Below, piece after piece: positions 33,431 through 45,302 of a DNA stretch of 64,000 nt (the stretch's first letter is position 1; the number at the start of each line of letters is the position of its first letter). The notes below the pieces were generated by a model. The model saw nothing but the letters and a program-made list of their open reading frames with translations. It had not been told where the DNA came from and made no database searches. The position numbers and the translations under genes were made by a program. The DNA comes from Artocarpus heterophyllus (lineage: Eukaryota; Streptophyta; Magnoliopsida; Rosales; Moraceae): positions 1,867,501 to 1,931,500 of the forward strand of contig CM046337.1 in the NCBI GenBank assembly GCA_025403435.1, read 5' to 3'.

Positions 33431-36400
33431 ATGAATTTGAACACTTGCAACGTAAAGATGGAAGCCAATGGAAACAATGACCTTAAAGCGCCTCTATTGC
33501 AGTGTTCTGATAGTGTTGCAATCACAATCCCCCAACAAGACCGCAAGAAAAATGAGAAAGTTAGTACAATTATGTTCAGGGTAAGAGGTATCGAATGCGC
33601 ATCATGTGCAACGTCCATAGAATCTTCACTTGGAAAGCTTAATGGGGTTCGCAGTGTTATGGTGTCGCCACTTCAAGGCCAAGCTGTTATCAAATATGTG
33701 CCAGAGTTGATTAACGTAAGCTAAGCTGTGAATAATTTACCATTTCCTCTGGTTAATGAGAAAATTAATTCATGCTTGTGGTTTTCATAAATTATTATTA
33801 TTGGAAATTGGAGGAATCTGTGATGATGATCTTTTGTAGGTGAAAGAAATCAAGGAAACCTTGGAGCACACGGGCTTTGAAGTTGATGAGTTTCCAGAAC
33901 AAGACATAAAAGTATGCCGGCTGAGAATAAAAGGAATGGCATGCACAAGCTGCTCTGAGTCTGTTGAACGTGCCCTTCAGGTGGTCAATGGAGTTAAAAA
34001 AGCAGTAGTTGGTTTAGTGCTTGAAGAAGCGAAGGTCCATTTTGATCCAAGCATTATTGATGCTGACAGCATAATAGAAGCAATAGAAGAGGCTGGCTTT
34101 GGAGCCGATCTCATCAGCTCTGGGAATGATGTTAACAAAGTGCATCTAAAACTTGAAGGAGTTGACACTCCTGAAGACATTGCCACAATAAAGTCCTCTC
34201 TGGAGTTGGCACTTGGTGTGACTGATGTTTACTTTGACATGAAAGATCATAAGGTAGCTATTAGCTATGACCCAAAAGTCACTGGTCCACGATCCCTTAT
34301 AGAGTGCATTCAAGAAGCAGGGCATGAACCCAACACATTCAGTGCAAGCTTGTATGTTCCTCCCCGACAAAGGGAACAAGAGCAACTGCACGAAATTCTG
34401 GTCTTTAGAAATCAATTTTTGGTGAGCTGCCTATTTACAATTCCAGTATTTATGTTCTCCATGGTACTACCTATGCTTCCTCCTTATGGTGACTGGCTAG
34501 ACCATAAGATTCACAACATGCTTACAGTTGGGATGCTTTTAAGTTGGATCCTTTGCACACCTGTGCAGTTCATTGTTGGCCGAAGGTACTCATATGGGCT
34601 TCTACGTAATTTTTTGTTTTTGTTATTGGGATATCTGAACATTCTTTTGTAAGCGTATACTTAATGCACACAGTCTGTCAAAAAACAATAATGCTTTCAT
34701 GTCTCTTCCTTTCAGGTTCTATGTGGGATCATATCATGCATTAAGAAGAAAATCTGCAAATATGGATGTTCTGGTTGCACTAGGCACTAATGCTGCTTAT
34801 TTTTACTCTGTCTATGTAGTAATTAAAGCGTTGACATCAGAAACATTTGAGGGGCAAGAATTCTTTGAGACTAGTGCCATGTTGATTTCTTTCATTCTCT
34901 TGGGAAAGTATTTGGAAGTTGTTGCTAAGGGGAAAACTTCAGATGCCTTAGCAAAGCTCACTAACCTTGCTCCTGATTTAGCTTATCTGTTAACACTAGA
35001 TGCAGATGGGAATGTGGTCTCAGAGATGGAAATTAGCGCTCAATTGATACAAGGGAATGACATTATCAAGATTATGCCTGGGGCAAAAGTTCCCGTTGAT
35101 GGAGTTGTCATAGATGGTCAAAGTCATGTAAATGAGAGTATGATCACTGGAGAGGCAAGGCCCATTGCAAAGAAACCTGGGGACAAGGTATAATTTGCTT
35201 GGATTTTGATTTGGGAGGTGATGCATATGTTTCTTATTTCAGTTTATGATACAATCGATTGAATATTTGGTATGGATGAAGAGGCATGAAAAAAATGGCA
35301 GTAGAGAGGAAACAAGGCCTTTCTTTTTTTTCCTTCACAAAAAGGATCCTAAATGCTTTCTATGGTTGTGCTCCTTACAAAACATTTTTTTTTAATGTCA
35401 TGAACAGGTTATTGGAGGGACTATGAATGAGAATGGATGCTTACTGGTTAAGGCAACCCATGTTGGATCAGAGACTGCACTTTCTCAGATTGTTCAGTTA
35501 GTTGAAGCTGCTCAACTTGCCAGAGCGCCTGTCCAGAAACTAGCTGACCAGATATCAAGAGTTTTTGTTCCGACAGTGAGTTTTGTGTTTCTTTTCATAA
35601 TTTTTCTGTTTGCATGTTCAAGGCCATCATTTTTTTGGGACTGTTTTTCTGTGGAGTGATATCTTGTTTCTTTGTACGAATCAGGTCGTTACTACGGCGT
35701 TTATAACCTGGCTGGGATGGTATATTCCTGGAAAGGCTGGTATGTACCCCAAGCATTGGATACCAAAGGACATGGACGGATTTGAGCTTGCACTGCAATT
35801 TGGTATTTCAGTTTTGGTTGTTGCTTGCCCATGTGCTCTGGGTCTAGCAACACCAACAGCAGTCATGGTTGCCTCTGGAAAAGGTGCTTCTCAAGGTGTC
35901 CTCATCAAGGGTGGAAATGCGCTTGAGAAGGCACACAAGGTACTGCCAATAGCTCTGTGTTCTCTCTCTCTCTCTCAAAGCAGGTTTAAAATATAGCTAA
36001 ATCATACAATAAGTTGGGTTGCATCTGAGTGGATTTTTTATCCATAAACCCCCTCTGCTACAGGTCAGAACTATTTTATTTGACAAGACTGGAACGCTAA
36101 CTGTTGGGAAGCCATTGGTAGTAAGTGCCGTACTATTTTCTAACTTTTCGATGGAGGAGGTATGCGATATGGCTACGGCTACGGAGGTGGGTGTTTATGT
36201 TTTTTAGATATGAACGTTTGTGTTTTGCAAATAGTTTTAACATAATTCTTCTCACCAATGTAGGCCAACAGTGAGCATCCAATTGCAAAAGCTGTGGTGG
36301 AGCATGCCAAGATGCTGCGCCAGAAGTTTATGTCCAACACCAAGCATGTTGCTGATGTTAAAGATTTTGAGGTGCACACAGGAACGGGAGTGAGTGGAAA

Positions 36401-37315
36401 AGTAGGTCATAGAGCAGTTTTGGTTGGGAACAAAAGACTCATGCGTGCTTATGATGTCCCAGTTGGCTCCAAATGTTGAGGCCTATATTTTGGAAAATGA
36501 GCAACTGGCTCGGACATGTATCTTGGTCGCCATTGATGGGGAGGTTGCCGGAGCTTTCTCCATAACCGACTCCGTGAAACCTGAGGCAAGGCTTGTCATA
36601 TCATTTCTCCGGTCAATGGGAATATCCAGCATCATGGTGACTGGTGATAACTTATCTACTGCAACTGCTGTCGCAAAGGAGGTTGGCATTGACATTGTCT
36701 TTGCTGAGACGGATCCAGTGGGAAAAGCTGATAAGATCAAAGAATTACAGGTAAAGTAACTTTGCCTTTATAATCATGACACTCTTTTGGACCGCATTCA
36801 ACCCGTTGCCTCAATATTCCCTTTCCCTGTAGGACGTAAAAAGTTTGATCTTATTCTATTCGTTATCAGCTTATAACATCGATTCATACGTTATCGACTT
36901 CATGATTGGAAAATGGATGCAGATGAAAGGAATGAATGTCGCAATGGTGGGGGACGGAATAAATGACTCGCCCGCGTTAGTTGCAGCTGATGTTGGCATG
37001 GCAATTGGGGCCGGCACTGATGTAGCTATTGAAGCAGCTGATATAGTTCTTCTCAAGAGCAACTTGGAAGACGTTGTCACAGCCATAGACCTCTCCAGAA
37101 AGACCATGTCTAGGATTCGGTTTAATTATGTGTGGGCCCTGGGCTACAACATCCTTGGCGTGCCAATAGCAGCTGGAATCTTATACCCCTTTACCGGAAT
37201 CCGACTGCCGCCTTGGCTTGCTGGCGCTTGCATGGCTGCTTCATCCCTTAGCGTGGTTTGCTCATCTCTCTTGTTGCAGACCTATAACAAGCCTTTGCGA
37301 GTTGAACACACCTGA
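33431..37315 (+). CDS. HMA5: Copper-transporting P1B-ATPase, HMA5 group, with one frameshift
   Basis: A membrane pump exporting Cu(I) using ATP. Eight exons: 33431-33715, 33840-34585, 34716-35187, 35408-35575, 35685-35939, 36064-36186, 36264-36750 and 36923-37315. Two N-terminal metal-binding domains carry CASC (residues 56-59) and CTSC (130-133); a third copy lacks cysteines. Visible motifs are TGE (488-490), the Cu-binding CPC (605-607), DKTGT with phosphorylated D649, and HP (688-689). TGDN (exon 7) and GDGINDSP (exon 8) follow. Exon 7 is 487 nt, one base too long: an AAA run at 36471-36473 shifts the frame and gives TGA at 36477-36479. As written the product stops after 754 residues and loses [12 protein letters not shown] and the last membrane helices. 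Read across it would be about 975, the usual length. Start: the first ATG follows a leader acceptor; a second Met at 33458 is the start seen in relatives. Confidence 0.92.
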
Positions 37316-38134
37316 GACCCAATTGACATTCCCACAACTTGTGGCAAATCTACACAGCTTGGCCACATTTTGTGGCTTCCATTTGCATGCACCTGAGCTT
37401 GAAAAAATTAATTAATTTTGTGATTCTTCCCAGCCTAGAATTTCAGGCGATGGCTGGGGCTGATTTCTTGGAAATGTTCCCTAACGTGATGAGCAATGCC
37501 AAATGATAGATCGTAAGACTTCAGGTGACTAGACTGTTTGTATAGAAGAACCAACTTTGATTCAATCTTCTTTAGTCTGATTAGAAGTGTAAGAATATTT
37601 CACTAGTTTGGTCTCTCGATAAGCGACGTCATTTCCACTCCCATTAAATTAAAACGACAGGTCCTTTTTTTTAAAGGAACGACAAGTAGTTTAAGGATGT
37701 CTTTCTAGTTTATCTAGAAAGTTATTTATTTATTTTCTCATGCAATAAATTATCTATGACGGACTATATGTTGGGTTTAGAAGAAAATTATATGATATGG
37801 CACACTTTTAAAAGTTGTTTTTTTATGTCATATTTAAAAAAAAATTATGTCACAATATCATCTATATTATATATTAAGTTATGCCATATATAAATGCGTG
37901 TGACATTTATAAAAAATAAATTTTAAAAAATAATATTAAAAAGCCCTTTTCTCCTTGAGAGTTGGGACATGAAGTATCGTTTGCTACGTCATGCAGTTCT
38001 ATTTCTAGAGATTAAAAAAAATAAAAAAGAAAAATAAAAAAATCTATTTCTTGAGATTTAAAAAAAAAGAAAAAGAAAAAAATCACCGAAAGAAAGAGCT
38101 GTAAGAAATTGTTTACCCAAATAAAACCGAATTA

Positions 38135-38250
38135 AGTCCTTGTTTCGTATCTCGGTTAAAACCAATAGTTCTCAACCAACAAATACTGTAAAGCTCTTAA
38201 CAATTACAATAAAAAGTAAAAAGTTGCTACATGTTCTTCCAAAGACCGGA
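38135..38250. mobile_element. MITE of the TA-flanked family (copy 7, short)
   Basis: It begins AGTCCTTGTTTCG and ends CCAAAGACCGGA. It has TA at 38133-38134 and 38251-38252. Interior motif: TACTGTAAAGCTCTTAACAATTACAATAA. At about 116 bp it is shorter than the other copies. Confidence 0.55.
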
Positions 38251-39039
38251 TAAATTTAAATTTAGATGTTGTCTATGGATTGGAGCTTTCTTTTGTGACT
38301 TCTCTTTTTAAGGGTGTCGTTTATGGCTTTGCCATTTCTATGACGTGTCGTTTTAGATGCTATTAATGTGAAAAAATATGTGAATTTTTTAAATGTTTAT
38401 GGAAATGTTTTTGCACAACTTTCTAAGCAAAATTTCAAAAACACTCCTACAATTCCCCAAAAGTTTTGATTTTCTAAAATAAAACAATTTTAAAAACACT
38501 ATCAAACATGTACATTGCTTTTTATCTTTTAAAGGATATATCCTTTTTGTTTCTGTTGTTGTTTATGATGAAGCACAACATGCCATTTCAATTGCAAAAA
38601 AACAAACAACTTTACATTTGTTATGAATTAGACACCCTAATTCTAATGAAAGAAAAAAATGCGAGAAGAAAATAAACAAAAAAGAACACACAAATTTTCA
38701 ATAATTCACTCTTAATGTGAGAATTATGTTCATTTTTAACCACTCTTGAAAATTTCCTTTGACAAAAATGAAGCTTACAATAAAAAAAAATTACACGTAA
38801 CTCTAGGTTTTTTTTTTTTTAATGTTGTTTTCCATGCCAAACGAAACTCCCATATGTTTTTAATGAACAAAAAACGACATACATGGAAAAACATTTTTTC
38901 CCATCACACTAAAAGTTTGTCGGTTTTATGCCACACTGTTCCTTTTCTTCAAAATTAGGAACCTAAAAGGTCGTCATATATGATTTGAATGCTGGTTAAA
39001 CTAACACGTTTTCATGAAAAATTACGTTTTAACCTATAT

Positions 39040-39215
39040 ACGACTGCTGTGTTTAGTAGTTGTAGTTCGGATCATTTTTTTAATTATAAATAATATAAAA
39101 CTCTCACATATTACAATAATAATAAAAATTACTATAATATAAAACTCTTATAAATTACAACAAAAAACAGTTATAACCATAACGTTAAAAACTCTAGACA
39201 TGTTCTTTATGTGTT
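39040..39215. mobile_element. MITE of the TA-flanked family (copy 8, diverged)
   Basis: It contains AATATAAAACTCTCACATATTACAATAATAATAAAAA and a second AATATAAAACTCTTATAAATTACAAC. This is the doubled family core, with weaker ends; the limits are approximate. Confidence 0.5.
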
Positions 39216-39559
39216 AAAAACAACATGTCCTTAAATGCATAGCAACAGTACGAAACGACAAGCGGTCTCTCAAATGAAAACCGTCGTCTGGCATTAGCTC
39301 GTATAGTTTTTTTTTTTTTTTCCCTGGTTTTTGAAAGACAATAAGCTCGTATAGTTATAAACTATAAAATTGTGTTTATTTTGTATTTACATTTTCTTTC
39401 AGAATAAAATTTAGTATGTTTACAAATAACATTTAAAAAATTTAATTTTTCTGAATAAAAATATATATTCTCAAGAATCAAAATTTTCTAATTACGAAAC
39501 TACTATTTTAAACTTTGCCATGGAAACCGCATATAAAAAACAATATTTTGCCAAAACTT

Positions 39560-40277
39560 TTCTCCCTTCTTGTCCCTCTTCTACATAGAGCAAAAAAGCA
39601 GGCTTCTTGATCCAACAAAAGGACAAAAAAAATATAAAAAATAATAATAATAAAAAGCTTTCCTTGCGAGTTGAGACTCAGAAACGTCCGATTTCTTTCT
39701 TTCTCCGTCCCAAACTGATCAATATCATCGTCACAGACAAATACATATTCTCGTGTTAAATCTTCGTGGTGGATTGTTAAAGGTAAAGCTTAAAAAACTT
39801 CTCTTTTCGGCTTGTATTTCTATTTTTGGAATAATATTGGCTTATCGCTGTTCAAACTATTCCTTTTAACTTTCTAGGAACAGTAGGCCTCAAAAATCCT
39901 CATATTCCTACGAACTCGGTGAAACATGGAGGTCAGATCTTATCTGGGTTCTTTCGCTTTTGGTGTAAATTTCACCTTTTTTGTGCATTCACTCACAGGA
40001 ATGAGCCTTTGGGGATAAGAAGTGGTTATGTAGGTGCTTTATTTTCTTCTTATTCTTCAGATTATTATTTCTTCGAGTTAACAGAAATTTGGGTCCTCCT
40101 GATTTTCTGGTGCATATGATGTTTGAGTTGGAAAAAGCAACTGGGATGAATAAGTTAGTATATATGCATCCAACTTGGCTAAAGTGGGGATTTTTCTCTT
40201 GATTTTACTAGGATTGGGATTTAGTTTCTGCTTGCAGTGGATCTGTTTTTGGGTTTTGGCAGAGTGTGTTTTGTGCA
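39560..40277 (+). promoter_or_regulatory. Promoter and leader of the trihelix gene
   Basis: The region upstream of the trihelix start contains a likely leader intron. A donor AAAG|GTAAAG is near 39782 and candidate acceptors TTGCAG (about 40236) or GGCAG (about 40262) lie before the ATG. The transcription start is not resolved. Confidence 0.35.
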
Positions 40278-41666
40278 ATGGATAGTTCAGGTCTGGGCGG
40301 TGGGTTTTTGTCGGGTCCTAATGGGAAGATACTAGACTTGGAATCACCAATGCATAGACACCAAACAAGGCACTTGAGTCATTCGTCCTCATTAGCACAT
40401 CAACATCACATGATGGGTGGTGCTGAGGGAGAACACCTTCCGATTTTGCTTACGGAGGTGCAAGGATCGATGTCAAAAGGTGTTTCTATGTTTGGTAAAG
40501 GGATAGGAGTTGCCCCCATAAATGGTAATCATGGTTACAGTCTGAGTGAAGAAGATGAGCCGGGTTATATGGATGATGGGAGTGGCGAGAACTTTGATGG
40601 GGCTAAGGGGAAAAAGGGTTCTCCATGGCAGCGAATGAAGTGGACGGATAATGTCGTTAAGCTTCTTATTGCCGTGGTCGCTTGTGTGGGTGATGATGGA
40701 ATGGTTGCAGGCGGGGAGGGGCTTAAGAGAAAATCTGGGATTTTACAGAAGAAGGGAAAGTGGAAAACAGTTTCAAAGATAATGATCAGCAAAGGCTGTC
40801 ATGTGTCACCTCAGCAGTGCGAAGACAAGTTTAATGACTTGAACAAAAGGTACAAAAGGTTGAACGATATACTTGGGAGGGGAACCAGTTGTAGAGTGGT
40901 GGAGAATCCTGCTCTTATGGAATCAATGCCCCAGCTATCAGATAAGGCGAAGGATGATGTTAGAAAAATACTAAGCTCAAAACACTTGTTTTACAAAGAA
41001 ATGTGTGCTTATCACAATGGGCAAAGGATACCTGATGTCCATGATATTGATTTGCAAGGTTATTCTTTACCTCTCGGGAGGTGCTCAAAAGATGATAATG
41101 GATCCCAGGACGAGGAAGCTGAGGAAAGTCATGATAGTGAGGATGATGATTTGGATAATGAAGACGATAATAACGATGACAACAATGGCGAGAGGATGGC
41201 AGAGTTCGGTGACAGGAAGAAGGTAAACGAAGATGATTACCAATTTTGGACATTCCCACGAGATAGTTTTGAAGGTGATATGGCAAGATTTTTCCAAGAC
41301 CCCACAAAGTCCTTATGGGAGCAGCGAGAGTGGGTTAAAAAACAGATGATGCAACTCGAAGAGCAAAGAGTCAATGTCCAGGCTGAGGCTCTTGAGCTTG
41401 AGAAGCAGAGGTTTAGGTGGTTAAGATACTGCAGCAAGAAAGACAGAGAGCTGGAGAGATTGAGGCTGGAGAATGAGAGAATAAAATTAGAGAATGAGCA
41501 GAAAGTGTTGCAACTGAGGTATAAGGAGCTAGAATTAGATTTGAGGAGTTCAGAGGCTTCCTTAGAGCATTCTTCTCTCGGCATTGATAGACTGCAAGGA
41601 AGAGATCAGATTGATTTGGGCAGGCATCAATCGATTTTGAGCTCAAGTACTGGCAATGTAATGTGA
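40278..41666 (+). CDS. Trihelix (Myb/SANT-like) transcription factor
   Basis: A nuclear DNA-binding protein of 462 residues in a single exon. The trihelix domain lies at about residues 116-205: RMKWTDNVVKLLIAVV, then KKGKWKTVSKIMISKGCHVS and QQCEDKFNDLNKRYKRLNDI, which supply the hydrophobic and Trp positions of the helices. An acidic stretch (about 267-305, runs of D and E) follows. Then comes a long charged helix (about 340-425, repeated LEEQR, LELEKQRF, LRLENERIKLENE) likely to form a coiled coil for dimerisation. The overall plan matches the plant family that includes Arabidopsis AT1G21200. The ATG at 40278 is chosen because the frame upstream continues only four codons, to a non-ATG codon. 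Its target genes cannot be read from the sequence. Confidence 0.93.
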   Translation: MDSSGLGGGFLSGPNGKILDLESPMHRHQTRHLSHSSSLAHQHHMMGGAEGEHLPILLTEVQGSMSKGVSMFGKGIGVAPINGNHGYSLSEEDEPGYMDDGSGENFDGAKGKKGSPWQRMKWTDNVVKLLIAVVACVGDDGMVAGGEGLKRKSGILQKKGKWKTVSKIMISKGCHVSPQQCEDKFNDLNKRYKRLNDILGRGTSCRVVENPALMESMPQLSDKAKDDVRKILSSKHLFYKEMCAYHNGQRIPDVHDIDLQGYSLPLGRCSKDDNGSQDEEAEESHDSEDDDLDNEDDNNDDNNGERMAEFGDRKKVNEDDYQFWTFPRDSFEGDMARFFQDPTKSLWEQREWVKKQMMQLEEQRVNVQAEALELEKQRFRWLRYCSKKDRELERLRLENERIKLENEQKVLQLRYKELELDLRSSEASLEHSSLGIDRLQGRDQIDLGRHQSILSSSTGNVM

Positions 41667-42839
41667 GTATTATGTTTGACGTCTCCTGTTAATCCTTTGT
41701 CCACAAAACTTTTAAAGCATGCTAACCATGTGATGTATGTATACACCTCTAGGTTTTTTATTCCAAGAATTACTAGTGCTTTTTGTTCTATACCTTTCTC
41801 GGCCTGTTGGCTACAATCAAGTGTAGTATTTGTTCTTATTAGTGCTAATACTTTTTGTTCTGCTGTTGAGTTTTCTCCTTTGTAAAATTGAAAAGTTGGC
41901 TTAGCACTTGTTACTTCTTTCATTTTTCTTGTTGCGTGGCCCATGTGATAGTTCCTCCGTCAACTTTAATTGTATGTGAACAATAGCAGCCCATTAGAAA
42001 ATTTTAATTCTGTGCAAATTGCATGACAAAATGCCTTCCAGGGGAAGGTGAATTATTGTACAAATTCTCGGTTGCATTACTTTTCCTGTAGGTTTGAGTT
42101 TTGTCCATGAGAGAACTTTGGGGACCTCAGTTGCTTTTAAAGAGTGAAAATAAACCCTTTTTCCTGGTACTTTTTTTCATCCTCGATGAAAAACCTCCAG
42201 ACAGTTTATCCTTGCATGGTGTGAATGTGGACAAATAGCTTCTCATACCATTCCAAGAGTCGCTGAATTAGTTATTACTTTGTTAAAATGAATGGCATTG
42301 AAGAGGGATTCCTTGTTAAAATCGGAGTCGTGTGTTGTTGCCTGCACTTGCATGCCCTAATCTTTATTTCGACGGGTCATTTCCACCCAATGGGTCCACG
42401 CCCTTCACGGTCAAAATGTCAAGTGACCACTTACCAATCGACCTTGGCTTCACTGTGTTATGTGGAATTTGTGGTCCCTCAAGAATTGACGACAGCAAAA
42501 TGAAATTATTGTCTCTTTACAATCTTCTTGTTTGCATGGAAGCTCATGGTTTCTGTTATGTTCGTAATGACATATGTATTGTTTATATGGGATGGCAAAC
42601 GTCTTTTCTTTCTTCTTCTTCTTCTTGAAAAAATAATAAATAAATGCATTTCTCGTGTTTTCAGGCACCCAGATGCCCACATGCGCATGCTCATTTCATC
42701 TGCATCTGTATGATGTAACTTTCAATTTGTTTGACATTGGGGTGTGTGTGTGTTGTAGAGAAATAGGTGGGGGGGGGGGGGGGTGTTGTCATTTCTTTCC
42801 TCCCAAACAGTGTAAGGAACAATTCAAGTTGGCCTTAGA
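41667..42839. other. Trihelix 3' region and intergenic DNA
   Basis: The transcript end of the trihelix gene lies somewhere in the first few hundred bases. Short frames around 42288-42713 have no recognisable content; one translates a (TTC)n run at 42607-42627. A 15-base G run sits at 42769-42783. Confidence 0.5.
42769..42783. repeat. Poly-G run (15 G)
   Basis: An uninterrupted run of 15 G, preceded by GGT and a short GT repeat. Such runs are rare in plant DNA and prone to sequencing error. Confidence 0.9.
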
Positions 42840-43013
42840 GGGTGTCTGGCAGTGGTGGGAACCACTCAGTTCCTACCACAATCTCAGTTATAAACAGTGT
42901 AAAGCTCTCACATGCTACAATAACAATAAAAAAATATGCTACAGTGTAAAACTCTCATATGCTACAGTAAAAGTGGTTCTCACCACTGGTTTCCACCACC
43001 TTTCCAAACACCC
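42840..43013. mobile_element. MITE of the TA-flanked family (copy 9)
   Basis: A 174-bp element beginning GGGTGTCTGGCAGTGGTGG and ending CCACCACCTTTCCAAACACCC, the longest well-matched inverted ends in the family. Interior: GTGTAAAGCTCTCACATGCTACA and GTGTAAAACTCTCATATGCTACA. The right flank is TA; the left is GA, probably mutated. Confidence 0.75.
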
Positions 43014-43737
43014 TATTAGTCTAACGTTGAGGGTCAATTTACGGCCTTACGTGGAGCTGCTTAGTTAGGGCACTCCTGGGGCATGGCATGTAGGTATTGG
43101 TTGAGAATTTTATAGTAAAAAAAAATAAAGTGGTCATATTTCTAGACATTTAATATGATTGTGTTTAGTTCAATGAATGGCTCCTTAAAAAATAACTAAT
43201 GTCAACAAGACCAACATTTACAAGTTACAACCCAAAGCACAATTGTGAATTGGCAAAATCGTGTGATTGACGTCATGCTCTATCTAGAAAAAGGCGACTG
43301 ATTTTATCTAGAGATTCAACCCTCGTTGGAAACTGTATACAGTTATTTTGCAAGAAATTATCTTCATGTCTCAAGCCAATATTAATATTATATATATTTA
43401 TATATATGTATATATAGAAAAAACCTTATAGACTATCAAAAAAATTGTATTTTTTTGGGAAAATTTTGTTTTTTTTTTTTTTTGTTTTTGGAGGAAAGTT
43501 CGGAATTGAATTTTATCTAAACAAAATTGTAAACAACTGAACTTCGTAATAATCAGAGAAGCAAAAAGAAAAAAGATTTTCAGTCAATATTAGCCCAAGT
43601 AGGAACTCTGCTTTTTAGTCAAAAGAAAATCATATACCAAACACACAGGACTTTCCGGAAAACCACCACGTATTATATCATTAACGCACATTTTCCCCCC
43701 TAAAAAAAAAGATTTTCAGTCAATATTAGCCCATGTG
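43014..43737. other. Intergenic, no gene recognised
   Basis: AT-rich DNA. A segment AAAAGATTTTCAGTCAATATTAGCCCA occurs twice (about 43570 and 43705), a small direct duplication. Confidence 0.5.
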
Positions 43738-43855
43738 GAATACTTTATTTGACAATAACTTTCACCACAAACTTAATTATAAACAATGACAATAAAAAAT
43801 TATTACAGTATAAAACTTTTATATACTACACCATCCTTTTAAACACCCTTGAAAC
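43738..43855. mobile_element. MITE of the TA-flanked family (copy 10, partial)
   Basis: It contains TTACAGTATAAAACTTTTATATACTACACCATCC and ends AAACACCCTT, with a shortened left arm. The limits are approximate. Confidence 0.45.
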
Positions 43856-45302
43856 GAAACACCATCTGAAAATACATTTTTTCCGAGAGATTTTTATAAA
43901 GGGCCTTCAGGGAAATTTTTTTGGACAAATGGTCTAAATTTTTTTAGACAGTTTTTTGCATTAAAAAAAAAATTTTTTAGACATCAAAACGATTTCAGTT
44001 TTTTTTTCATTATGTTGAGACTCCTTTTCTTGCTACAGTTATTTTTTTTTATTTTTTTTTAAAAAAATTAAGACAATTTACATGTATAAAAAAATATATT
44101 TTTTGGTTAAAAAAAAAAATCATTCATCCAATTAAGATTTTTTTTGACCTTTTGTCAAAATCTTCCATTTTTTCCCCTTCCCTTCTCCTTCGTATAATCT
44201 CAACCTAAGACTTGATCTCCACACCTCAAGATTCAATACAGCAACGGATGTGGTGCTCTAGACCATTGAATAAAGGTACACCTTGAAGCATCGGATTTTT
44301 TGGACTTGGGTTTTGTGTTTATGAGGAGACCTGGGAGGGGGGAGAAGGGCCTTTAAAAGCGGAGTTTTGCCATTTTTCTTCGGCCTCTTTCATTGGTGTA
44401 CGCTCCCACAAACCATAAAGCTCTCTTTTTTTTCAACCATTTCGTAGCGCTGAATCTAAAAGGGTATCCTTTTCCCTAATTTCTCATCATTTTTCTTCTT
44501 TAATCTCACTTGAAAGATCGGATCTTGCTCTGTTTTTTGTTATATGCCTTATTTTTCTGCGATTTTTCACTTTTTTCCTCATTTTTCTGAATCCTAGCAA
44601 AAGGGTATTTTTGATTTCCATGTTTTGTTTATGGGTCTGTTCGATCTATTATTTTCTCTGCCTCTTTGCGTCGGTTAAGGCCATTATTGCTTAGATTTTG
44701 GAGCTCTCTTTTTTTAAATGGATAGTTTCGTTAGATCTACGCGTTGTATAGCTTTTGTTCAAGTGGGTTTGGCAGAAAGGATTTGGGATTTTTATTTTAA
44801 GGGTTTTTTTCCGGTTGATTGATGATGGTATTCTTCTGTGTCTAGATTTAATTTGATAGTTATGTATTATTAATAATAAACAATTGCTGATGTGACATCT
44901 TGTTTGGTTGTTAAAAAGTTGTCTTCGTTTAGATTCGATTTCGTTGTGAACTACTAAATTGTTGATGTGATTTACATATAAGATATTTACCTTTGACATT
45001 GATTGATTTTATTATTGGGGAACTATTCAATCCATTAATTTATTTTTTCCTTCGTTATATTATTTAAGGAACTGTTTGATTGAATTTATCAAGCAAGCCT
45101 ATCATTTAAGATTGTACACCTGTGAAAACCGTCTGAAGACTCTGATTTTTCATAAGTATACAAACAATGAACTATTTTTGGCAGTCTTCATTTTGTTTTA
45201 TGCTGTACACAAGCAGTTTAAAAATTTGTTGTATGTCAGTTTAGTCACTTCTTTTATCATAACTGTGGTATGATTTTGCAGGAGTGTATTTTATATTAAG
45301 TG
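43856..45302 (+). promoter_or_regulatory. Upstream region and leader of the ADP/ATP carrier gene
   Basis: A T-rich stretch to about 44120 is followed by a leader-like segment from about 44390 (CT-rich, stop-free of long frames). The acceptor TTTTGCAG at 45281 lies 21 bp before the start codon. It implies a leader intron of several hundred bases, possibly with its donor near 44460. Large leader introns are common in plant housekeeping genes. Confidence 0.4.

Larger units (their letters stand above)
37316..39560. other. HMA5 3' region and intergenic DNA
   Basis: The HMA5 3' untranslated region runs to roughly 37600 (no clear end seen). After that the DNA is AT-rich with two MITE copies (listed separately), several long A or T runs and no recognisable gene. 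Confidence 0.5.

Noticed and set aside
41085..41307. Antisense frames over the trihelix gene
   Set aside because: Shadows of the GAT-rich acidic coding segment.
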